The position numbers were made by a program, and so were the translations under genes. Positions 9,010 to 17,062 of a stretch of DNA of 64,000 nucleotides are shown piece after piece. Position 1 is the stretch's first letter; each line of letters starts with the position of its first letter. The notes under the pieces were generated by a model. The model searched no databases. It saw only the letters and a program-made list of their open reading frames with translations, and was not told the DNA's origin. Origin of the DNA: Phytophthora colocasiae (taxonomy: Eukaryota > Oomycota > Peronosporomycetes > Peronosporales > Peronosporaceae); assembly GCA_018806915.1 (NCBI GenBank), contig JAGKQI010000102.1:1302001-1366000 (forward strand), read 5' to 3'.

Positions 9010-10920
9010 CTAATACGGGATCGCCAAGAAAACAGCTCCAAGTCGGTATCCATTCATTACCTGGTTGTTGTCATTCCCTTTGGTGTTTGCGATGAACTGG
9101 CATTGCACAACGACTCGACTTAGTTCCTCCAGAGAACCGATCTGCTTCCACAATTTCACTTGACCAGAGGCCCCATCGTTCTGCTCGATTTCAGGAAGCA
9201 GGAGGTTTTCACATGACAGTGTCAACGCGTTTCCGTCTTCTTCGGAAAACCATACGCGTGCTGTTGCTGAGGCATGAGGTTGAATGAAGTTAAAGTCGTT
9301 TCTCTTGTCAGCTGGTCGTAGTCGATAGCGAAAATACTGCTGTGTCCGACTTTTCATGGCCTTTTGGCTTTCTTGATCAACAATGAACTCAAGTTCCACT
9401 CCATCGTCTTCGGTATTCTGCAGTGGGTCGTGGTTATTGTCCAGTTCCACAATAAGCACCTTTTTACTGGTCGTAGGCTTCTTCACCGTTGAGTTTGAGA
9501 ACAAGAGCTTGACACGAGTGGGTGAAATTGTTCCAACTTCGTCTTCTACATCTCCAACGTTTTCATCAACCTCAGGACCTTCATTAGTTTGTTTTCTACC
9601 TTCGAGAAGCTCTTCCACTCCATCGAGTTGATAAAGCTCAGCCAACGCCTTTAGATCATCTCCTCGACTGAAATTCATGCTCAGTTCATCAAATTCTCGA
9701 GCTATTTGCTGGCACTTCGGACGGAACGTTCGCAATATTTGATCCCGCAAATATGGCACAGCCTCCATGACTAAGCCATTCTTACGCAATGCTGAGGTGC
9801 TGCCGACTTGTACAATGGCCAGTTCATCCAGGTAACGTTGGACATCAGAAAGAAGCGGAAGCTGGTCGACTAAAAGCTCGTTTAGGTACTTGCGTGTCCG
9901 GAGTAGTTGGTCCTTCCGATATTGGGTCATCTCATAATGCTCACGGGCTGATTTCGTGCACAGCAAGTAGTAAATAGCCAGCCAAACTTGTGCCTCCGTC
10001 GTTGTGAGTGCTAATAGATCACTGGGCTCAACAACAATCCATTTCTGATCAACAAACTTCCTCCACTTGACTTCAGTCCTCGATTCTTGGTTTTCACCAG
10101 TTCCCTTGACAACTGCCTTGTGTGTCCACGGCGGGTTTTCAACAAGAGCCACCAGTGTGAGAAGAGCATCATGTTTGTCTAGAAGACGGGATACAACACT
10201 CAGTGACAGTAGATGAAGTCTCTCAGTCACGTATCGTAAAATTGTGACTGTCTGTACAGCAACACGAAACTCAATCTCCAAACGTTGGCGGTCGAGCTCT
10301 TGGCGAGGACTTTGAGCTTGCATCATTTGTATCAAATCTGATCCAGACTTGTGGAAACTTGTAGCTTCTGCAATTCGCTCTCGAGGAAGACCAATCAGCC
10401 ACGAAAGTTTCCTCATGCAGTAGTCAACCAGCTCCAGGAGGAGGTCGTCCGTCAAACTCTCTATGACGTGTTCATGAAAGAACGCGACTTCCAGCAAATT
10501 CGTCAACGTCGCCTCATGGTACACAACAAAGTACAGTCGTAAGGACGCAGCGTCCTTGTCTTGACATTGCAGTAGTGGTAGAACGCTCGTTTTCCAGAGC
10601 TCCAACGACAATAAATTGCTGATAACCGTCGGGAACTTGTCGAAAGTGAGTAAACTCTCCACCACGAAATTATCCTGTTTACGCTGAGCAGACTGGTGAG
10701 CCTGTAAGTTTAATTTCTCCATAGCGTAGTGGTACTCTAGCCATTGTGCCGATCGTCCAATTAATTCAGGTGGTTGTACATCCAATTTGTCCACTATCTG
10801 CTCTGCTTCCGTTGGCAACACCAAGTATTGAGAGCTGAAAACGTCACTACCATAGCAAAATGAACAAGATCAGCATAAAACTTCAGCAAGGTAGGGTTCA
10901 AATATGCTCACCAACCTCAT
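9010..10920 (-). CDS. ZMYND10: ZMYND10-like dynein-arm assembly factor
   Basis: Proposed exons (minus): 10920-10916 and 10834-9010; 609 aa. The long frame has no ATG at its 5' end; a donor after ATGAG (10920-10916) and an acceptor TTTCAG before 10834 restore a start and give [16 protein letters not shown], which aligns with the N terminus of ZMYND10. Further motifs agree: [70 protein letters not shown]10 acts in the cytoplasm, with chaperones, in assembly of axonemal dynein arms, consistent with flagellate zoospores. Odd points: it is longer than the ~440-aa animal protein, and the C-terminal MYND zinc finger is not seen; the last ~250 residues are acidic and then beta-rich. Head to head with NME7. 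Confidence 0.8.
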
Positions 10921-11069
10921 CGCCTTCTTGAAACTTGCTTGTACTCTTCCTTCAAAATCACGGAATGAGCGTCCGTTCAAGTGGATCTCGAAAAGATTCC
11001 CAGTTATGGAAACGACTCCTCAAAACGAACTTGTTTCAGGAGACGACGGCCAGTTTAACCGCACAAAGT
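10921..11069. promoter_or_regulatory. compact bidirectional promoter region, ZMYND10/NME7
   Basis: Only about 150 bases separate the proposed start codons of two divergent flagellar genes, so their promoters must overlap. An in-frame upstream ATG for NME7 at 10965 lies inside this stretch, which would shorten it further. I see no convincing RFX-type X-box by eye. Confidence 0.4.
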
Positions 11070-12281
11070 ATGGAGGAAGAGCAGCAGCTTGCCTTCTTCT
11101 TGGAATGGGACGACCCCCAGTCGGGCCTGAAGAAGGGCTATATCTTGCATTACCATGGAGACACCACCGTCGAACTCGTATGCTGTTTTGTTTTTCATCG
11201 TGACTATTCAGTTTTCTTAAAATTTTCTATCTGTAGGTGGAACGGAAAACGAGAAAAATCTTCTTAAAGCGGATCAAGATCCCCAATGTTAGTCTTGATG
11301 ATCTCTACATTGGAGGCTCAATCACTGTGTAAGTTATGAAGGAGTACATGACATCTATTATTTTCGGTAGTTTCATGCAATTGTTTTGTAGATACTCTCG
11401 ACAGCTCACAGTCATAGAACCAGCCAACGAGTTCACACGGAAGATGCTTCAACAAAGAGACGACAAAGTTCTGTTCGTAATAACCCCAGTCGGGTACTCT
11501 CAAATGGGACGCATCGTCCAGCTCATCGAGCTGAGCGGTTTATCCATACGTGATCTCCGAATGGTTCAACTACAAAGATCTCATCTGGAAGCATTGCAGG
11601 CCATGGGGGCTATTACTGACAACAACCAGCAGCAAGCGATGCTCAGTGATGTGTCTGTATTAGTGAAAGCCAGAATTCCTGCCCCCACTGCGATTGAAGA
11701 AGCAAAAACCAAGCTGGCAGCCGCTGGGCTAATGGATACTGTCCTTGTTGGTACAGCCGAGATGGAAGCCTTCAAGACAACCGCCGTGCTGAACAATTGT
11801 ACTCTGTGTCTCATTCGCCCAAGAATTGTTCGTGAAGCTCGCGTCGGCGAGATATTGCATGCAATTGTTAGTGCAGGTTTTGAAGTATCAGCTTTAAAAC
11901 TAGTGCACTTGCAGATGAACGAAGCCGACGAGCTATTTCAGATCTACAAAGGTGTTGTTCGTCAGTACCATGTACGTACGTGTTTTCAGCGATATCAATT
12001 TGAACGGCGTTATGATTGATAAGTTTCTTACACAACAGGAAATGCTCAAGTATATGACTTCATCGCCGTGCTTAGCCATCGAAGTTCGTGGTGAAGACAT
12101 TGTTCGGCGATTCCGAGAGTTCTGCGGCCCTTTTGATGTCCAAATCGCTAAAACTCTGCGACCTGAATGTCTTCGAGCAAAGTTCGGACGCTCCACCATT
12201 TACAACGCACTCCACTGTACCGACTGTCCAGAGGATGGGGTACTAGAATGCCAATTCATCTTCAGGTCGCTCACTTCGTAG
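11070..12281 (+). CDS. NME7: NME7-like protein (DM10 plus nucleoside diphosphate kinase domains)
   Basis: Exons 11070-11177, 11237-11328, 11392-11971, 12039-12281; all introns GT-AG and in phase, 340 aa. The N terminus is a DM10 domain (FFLEWDDPQSGLKKGYILHYHGDTTVEL; KIFLKRIKIPNVSLDDLYIGGSITVYSRQLTV). NDK domain A follows (DDKVLFVITPVGYSQMGRIVQLIE) but its second half does not resemble a kinase core. Domain B is good: NCTLCLIRPRIV, GEILHAIVSAGFEVSALK, IYKGVVRQYH, then FREFCGPFD, LRPECLRAKFG, NALHCTDCPEDG. NME7 is a centrosomal and axonemal protein (gamma-tubulin ring complex partner and microtubule inner protein). The active-site His context of NDK B, (N)ALHCTD, is kept. An in-frame ATG at 10965 would add 35 residues. 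Confidence 0.88.
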
Positions 12282-12364
12282 CCTCAACCCCTTCACATAG
12301 CGAGAATAAACGGCGCAACAAAGCTAGAAGGCCAATGGATTCATTCTCTAACTCACTCGTAAGC

Positions 12365-14509
12365 TTAACCACAGCCCGATTCCGTCGACTGATAGGCGAA
12401 CTCGACTACCTTTCCATCCTTCGTACGGCGGAAACGAGTTTCGACGGGGTCGAAACCCTGCTCCTTCGAGTCATACACTGCCCAGTGCGGTGTTGGAGCT
12501 ATATAGTCATCCGCTGTGAATGTAGTACCATCTTCGTAGAACTTGGCAACAAGCTCATTGAAGCGCTCAAAGTCGATCCAGGTGTGCCACACACCATCGC
12601 GGCAGAACTTCTTCTTAGCAATGAGCACGCAGTTCGAGTGCGCATGCTCCGATGCCAGTGCATAGTCGCCACTCACACGGTCGCACAGCGCCGAGCAGAA
12701 GCCACGCACTTCCTCATGCCACGGAACGTTCTTCATGGTTAAATCTGAACCATCCGACTTTCCGCAGTATGTCACTGCCTTAACCTCAATGAAGTCTGGC
12801 TGGCCGATGTTGATCAGCTCGGCGTAGTTGTCCAGCTCCTCCATGTTGTACGACTTGACAAGAGTCAAACGGTACACCGTGCGCTGGCCCTTGTGCTTGA
12901 GTTCTTCCAGACAGGCGATGAAACGCTCCCAAAAGTCCTTGAACAACGGGCGATCAACAGCACGCAACGATTCTTTAGTAGCAGCGTCAACACTCACGTA
13001 AAGTTGAGTGATCGGATCTAGAGCGGCAATCTTCTCCGGGAACTGAGCGTTGGTAACCAGGAACGAAGAGATGTGGCGGTTATGAAGCTGCTTACAGAAC
13101 TCATTGATCTGCGGGTACATAATAGCCTCGCCTACAAGTGACAACGCGCAGTGGCGTACTGTGAAGGCCTCATCCCATCGCGCAGGAATCAGACCAGGAA
13201 GTCCCTTGAGCTCCTTGATCATGTTCTGGTGACGTTCAATTGAGCCCTTAACAAGGGTCTCAGCATCATCTGTCTTCCATCTCCACACACGGCCAACGGG
13301 GTTCTTGTGGTGGCGCCAGCAGAAGACACACTTGTTGGCACACGCCAGACTCGGAGTAGTCTCCATACACTGGTAGCTCGTTATGCCATAGAATGCGTGC
13401 TTATAGCAACCACCACGTCCACGTAATTGGTGTTTCGTCCAGCGACATAGCTTGACAGCACTGTGCGTACCGATGATCTTGTAGCCTTCCTTGGTAAGAG
13501 CCTTGCGCTGCATTGGGGTAACCATCTCACGTGACTTACTCGCAGCCTCGGACTCCTTCATCGACTTTCCGATATCTTCCACATCCACCATACCGCTATC
13601 ATCATTGGCGTTCTGCTTGGTCGGTTCTTCATCATCCGAAAAATCATCCACCAAGAACGTCTCGTTCATCAGATCCTCCTCATTAAGTTCCACAGTTTCT
13701 CCGTTGGCCGCCGCAATTTCAGCCTTTTTCGCTCTCTTCTGACGCCGGAACTCCTTCTGCGAGAGCCACTCCTTCTTGTTCGTCTTATTAGCCTTCACCG
13801 GGCTGCCACTTTTCTTCAAAGCAGCAACAGACTTTTCGGAGCTGTACTCACACATAGCAGCAACCAAATTGTCCATCCAGACGTCAAACTGCTTGAACTG
13901 ATCCACATTGTCGTCGCCCAGACCTAGCGCAACAAGGGACGGAGAGCCAATATCAGACAGGTTCTGGTCAAGATTCTTAGCCGCGGTCCCGTAGTCCTCG
14001 TCGTATTCAGCGTTGCCCAGTCCGAAAACTGCGTGCTGCACACCATTCAGCCAGTTCCTGGACACACGGAAGTCTTGCGTCATGTCTGTGATCCAGTTGC
14101 AGAATATCTTCGCATCTTCGGGCGGTTGGCCGTGCGTCCATGTAGACAGAATGGCCACCACAATATCTTCTTGTTCCAGATTGTCTTGGTCATACTCCTT
14201 CATGTTCACGACGCTTGTCTGGAAGTGAAAGCCCGAGATGTTAAGCGCAAAAAGTGTCTTCTCTAACGTCTCGGCCATTGTCTTAGATGCACCCGTCTGT
14301 GTGCCGTACAGGATGCGCACAGTCATGGGCTTAGGCTCGTTGGCTTTAGCCGTCTCTGACTGCTTCTTCTTCTTCTTGGCATTTCTCTTGGGAGAACACA
14401 CACCAGCATTGCTGCTGGGAAGTGTACGAGGATGCGTCTGCAGATACAGCAGCACACCCACCGCTACAAGCAGGAGGCTCACGCCAGCACTAGCAGAAGG
14501 CGACAACAT
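12365..14509 (-). CDS. TYW1: tRNA 4-demethylwyosine synthase TYW1 (flavodoxin + radical SAM)
   Basis: Single exon, 714 aa, close to the animal and yeast lengths. A membrane-anchor-like helix (residues ~7-24) and a Lys-rich stretch precede a flavodoxin domain (ILYGTQTGASKTMAETL, STWTHGQPPEDA, FGLGNAEY). After an acidic linker comes the radical SAM domain with the cluster motif CANKCVFC (CX3CX2C) in SYQCMETTPSLACANKCVFCWRHHKNPVG, followed by LSLVGEAIMYP, FLVTNAQFP, QLYVSVDA and the wyosine-base C-terminal domain (FIEVKAVTYCGKSDGSDLTMKNVPWHEEV). The enzyme makes the tricyclic core of wybutosine on G37 of tRNA-Phe, using pyruvate and N1-methylguanosine. Convergent with NME7 (83 bp between stops). 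Confidence 0.95.
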   Translation of the reverse strand: MLSPSASAGVSLLLVAVGVLLYLQTHPRTLPSSNAGVCSPKRNAKKKKKQSETAKANEPKPMTVRILYGTQTGASKTMAETLEKTLFALNISGFHFQTSVVNMKEYDQDNLEQEDIVVAILSTWTHGQPPEDAKIFCNWITDMTQDFRVSRNWLNGVQHAVFGLGNAEYDEDYGTAAKNLDQNLSDIGSPSLVALGLGDDNVDQFKQFDVWMDNLVAAMCEYSSEKSVAALKKSGSPVKANKTNKKEWLSQKEFRRQKRAKKAEIAAANGETVELNEEDLMNETFLVDDFSDDEEPTKQNANDDSGMVDVEDIGKSMKESEAASKSREMVTPMQRKALTKEGYKIIGTHSAVKLCRWTKHQLRGRGGCYKHAFYGITSYQCMETTPSLACANKCVFCWRHHKNPVGRVWRWKTDDAETLVKGSIERHQNMIKELKGLPGLIPARWDEAFTVRHCALSLVGEAIMYPQINEFCKQLHNRHISSFLVTNAQFPEKIAALDPITQLYVSVDAATKESLRAVDRPLFKDFWERFIACLEELKHKGQRTVYRLTLVKSYNMEELDNYAELINIGQPDFIEVKAVTYCGKSDGSDLTMKNVPWHEEVRGFCSALCDRVSGDYALASEHAHSNCVLIAKKKFCRDGVWHTWIDFERFNELVAKFYEDGTTFTADDYIAPTPHWAVYDSKEQGFDPVETRFRRTKDGKVVEFAYQSTESGCG

Positions 14510-14552
14510 CTTCCAGCCAAAATGCTCGAAGTGAGCTGCTCACCACCCGAAC

Positions 14553-14712
14553 GCGGTGAATGGTGTCCGATACACAAAGTTACCCGTATATACCGGTATT
14601 TGTTGACCGGTTTCTGAATCTGAGACTGAGACTGATTCTACTCGACCCCGGACAAAACAATAACCTGAGTACAACAAGTCGCAAACTTTGTGTATGGGAC
14701 ACCATTCACCGC
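14553..14712. repeat. 160-bp element with 29-bp inverted-repeat arms (MITE-like)
   Basis: 14553-14581 and 14684-14712 are reverse complements with one mismatch in 29 (arms begin gcggtgaatggtg). The loop of ~100 bases contains TATATACCGGTAT. No coding. It fills over half of the 291-bp space between the divergent starts of TYW1 and the ATP synthase epsilon gene. I could not identify a convincing target duplication. Either a miniature inverted-repeat transposon or a palindromic regulatory element. Confidence 0.7.
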
Positions 14713-14800
14713 ACACCTGTGGCTGTGCTGCTCTCCCCTCTCACAACCGTCTAACAAAGCGCTTCGGATCCTCTAGTAGACCAAGAGACCTCAAGAGACA

Positions 14801-15031
14801 ATGGCCAGCAAGGGAACGTCGTTGTGGCGCATGGCGGGTGTGTCGTACCTGCAGTACGTGAACAAGTCGGCGGGTGTGCTCCGTGCGGCGCTCAAGGAGC
14901 CCGTCAAGAGCACGGTGGAGGCTCGCTCCAATGTCGAGTTCGCTGGCTTCAAGTGGACCAACGGTGAGCGTGGTGAGCGCGTGGACATCGACTCGATCAA
15001 GACCATCGCGGAGGCTTTCAAGAAGGCGTAA
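14801..15031 (+). CDS. ATP5F1E: mitochondrial ATP synthase F1 subunit epsilon
   Basis: Single exon of 76 aa. The start ATG 14801 gives MASKGTSLWRMAGVSYLQYVN, which carries the family signature W-R-x-A-G-x-S-Y-x-x-Y of the small F1 epsilon subunit, followed by VLRAALKEPVK and a VEFAGFKW segment. Length is slightly above the animal protein (51 aa) and near that of plants. The protein is part of the central stalk of mitochondrial ATP synthase; the first helix probably serves as internal targeting signal, as no cleavable presequence is seen. Divergent from TYW1. Confidence 0.85.
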   Translation: MASKGTSLWRMAGVSYLQYVNKSAGVLRAALKEPVKSTVEARSNVEFAGFKWTNGERGERVDIDSIKTIAEAFKKA

Positions 15032-15400
15032 GCGACGGCTGTTTTATGCGGTTGATACCCACGAGATTTTCAAGAAAAACAACAAACAAAAAACATAGCG
15101 TCAAGGGAGTGCGGAGTTGAAGGAGGAAGGACTGCTTCTTGGTGAATACTTTAAATGCTTTGACAGGCTCCTAGTGGCCCGATATGTTTTAAACGTCTCT
15201 GTGTTTTGACTTTGCCTTTTGTGTGTTGCTTGCTGTCGCTGAAGGAGGTAAAGTTGTGTATTTGGGGTTAACTTAAGCAGCTACATGCAGATTCAAGCTA
15301 CGGATAATGCAGACGACAGGGATTTAATGCAGGACACACTAGCAGACATATCTGGATGACACAAAGGCTGGTCTTGGAGATGGTCTGCGACGTCGATGGG
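15032..15400. other. intergenic, convergent 3' flanks
   Basis: Holds the 3' untranslated region of the ATP synthase epsilon gene, then of the RBR ligase on the other strand. No open frame or repeat of note. Confidence 0.5.
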
Positions 15401-16795
15401 TTAATGAAGATAAGTCTCTCCGTTCATTACGCGGAGATACGATGTACGCGCGTACTTGTGGCGTCGGTACGAGTCCTTGGCGTACTGGTAACCCAGAACT
15501 GGCGGTAAAACGACTACGGCAACACCTGCACCGGCGACGGCAACAACAGCTGCAACTCCAACGATTGCTGTCTTGGTGACGACTCGCATTGGTGCCCAGC
15601 AGCCAAACTTGCGGCTCTTGGATCGCAGGAAGCTCAACGGAAGACACAACGTTTCGTCGTGATTGTCCCACGGACGCAGACACGACCAGCAGAATTCTTG
15701 GTCACACTGGAAGCACTTCATATGCGAGCACCCGCCTTGCTTTTCGATGTTAGCTTTGCAGCTGGGGCACGCTCGTACGTTGTGCCGCTTCTTCCAGTGC
15801 CCAAAGCGTTTCTCCACTCGACGGCAAGTCGGAATCTTGTGGAAATCGCCACCACAGCGCATGCACGACTCGTGTTTGCATGCCTGGCATTTGACGCGGC
15901 GTACAGTCGAATTGAGAGGCTCATTCAAGACGGCACAACAACCAGCACGCGGACAAAAACGAATGCCGACTTTTTGATTCTTCAGGAACTTCTTGTACTT
16001 GGTAAACGTGTTCGGCGACACCAAAGCTTCGATGAGCTCTTCCGATAACGGACGTGTGCACTGTGGGGCTGGGCACACCATCTTCTTATGTGAGACTTCG
16101 CCTTCCAGAACCTTGTACTCGATGTACCAGCGTGTACAACTGGCACAGAAAGATCCACAGCACGAGACGCACACATGCGCTTGCAGAGCATCCAGTTTGT
16201 CGAAGCAGATCTGGCACTCACGCCGTCGAGTCGTGTCGAAGCCGTCGCTACTGTCGACTGCAGCTATGTTTCCGCTAGCAACTGCAGGAGCAGTCGTTGA
16301 CATGACGGGGATATCCGGTCGTTCCGGCTCGTAGTCTCCTCTCTCCGAGTCCTGAGCTCCACTTCGCAGCGCACTGCTCGAGATACTGGCTCGGAGCAAG
16401 GACGACGCAGCTGAGAAGGCTGCTACGCGGGCGTTAAGCTCGTCCAGTTGAGCAGCGTCCACTGTGGCTTCTTCGGCCTGGGCAAGAGCCCTAGCAAGCT
16501 GCTCCTCCGACTCTACCAGCAGTCGTCGCAATGAAGCCGTTGACGAGGTGGACGACGATCCGGAAGAGGAGGAAGATGACGCAGGACGACGGCGGATCGA
16601 GTGAGAATGAGATCGAGAAGACGGACGCTGCTGCTCCTGGAAGAGCTCGACCATCGCGCTCTCGTGGAGCAGCCGAACAGGGCGCGGACTGGGCAGCGAC
16701 GACTTGGGATGCTCGTTTTCGAGCTTGGAGAGGCTTGAGCGCTCCGTTTTAAGGCGGTGCAGGTGCGCCTTGCCGCAGAAGGTTCGACGGCGCAT
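15401..16795 (-). CDS. RBR-type E3 ubiquitin ligase with C-terminal membrane helix
   Basis: Single exon, 464 aa from ATG 16795. A Ser-rich low-complexity N terminus and a short coiled coil (SEEQLARALAQAEEATVDAAQLDELN) precede RING1 (CQICFDKLDA...CVSCCGSFCASC, ~190-240), an in-between-RING domain (CPRAGCCAVLN...CQACKHESCMRCGGDFH) and RING2 (CPSCKANIEKQGGCSHMKC, ~345-385). The Cys of GGCSHM is the predicted ubiquitin-accepting residue. Residues ~405-437 form one long hydrophobic helix, so the ligase should sit in a membrane with the catalytic part cytosolic. The layout recalls RNF144/RNF19 ligases. A more internal start (MVELFQEQ) is possible. Substrate unknown. Confidence 0.88.
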   Translation of the reverse strand: MRRRTFCGKAHLHRLKTERSSLSKLENEHPKSSLPSPRPVRLLHESAMVELFQEQQRPSSRSHSHSIRRRPASSSSSSGSSSTSSTASLRRLLVESEEQLARALAQAEEATVDAAQLDELNARVAAFSAASSLLRASISSSALRSGAQDSERGDYEPERPDIPVMSTTAPAVASGNIAAVDSSDGFDTTRRRECQICFDKLDALQAHVCVSCCGSFCASCTRWYIEYKVLEGEVSHKKMVCPAPQCTRPLSEELIEALVSPNTFTKYKKFLKNQKVGIRFCPRAGCCAVLNEPLNSTVRRVKCQACKHESCMRCGGDFHKIPTCRRVEKRFGHWKKRHNVRACPSCKANIEKQGGCSHMKCFQCDQEFCWSCLRPWDNHDETLCLPLSFLRSKSRKFGCWAPMRVVTKTAIVGVAAVVAVAGAGVAVVVLPPVLGYQYAKDSYRRHKYARTSYLRVMNGETYLH

Positions 16796-17062
16796 CGCCT
16801 CGACTCTCTGGCGGCTGATGGACGGCGGAAGAGCAAGTCACTTGCTGCCCAGTGCAGAGATTTGAGAAGTGAGTCCAGCCACGGGGTGAACTGCACTTGA
16901 CCTGAGTTCTTCACCAGTTCCATAGATACAACTTTTTCACAGAAGTCGTTTCAACGTATAGTTTGACTTGAAATTTGTATGCTGCATGGGTTGAAGCTGA
17001 GAATATTTTTTTCGACGACGTTCTAGGGATAAGCAATCGAGCAGTGGTATATCTATCTATTC

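Noticed and set aside
10850..10930. NME7 start at 10904 or another upstream ATG in a different frame
   Set aside because: Frame does not reach the DM10 domain; 11070 (or 10965) does.
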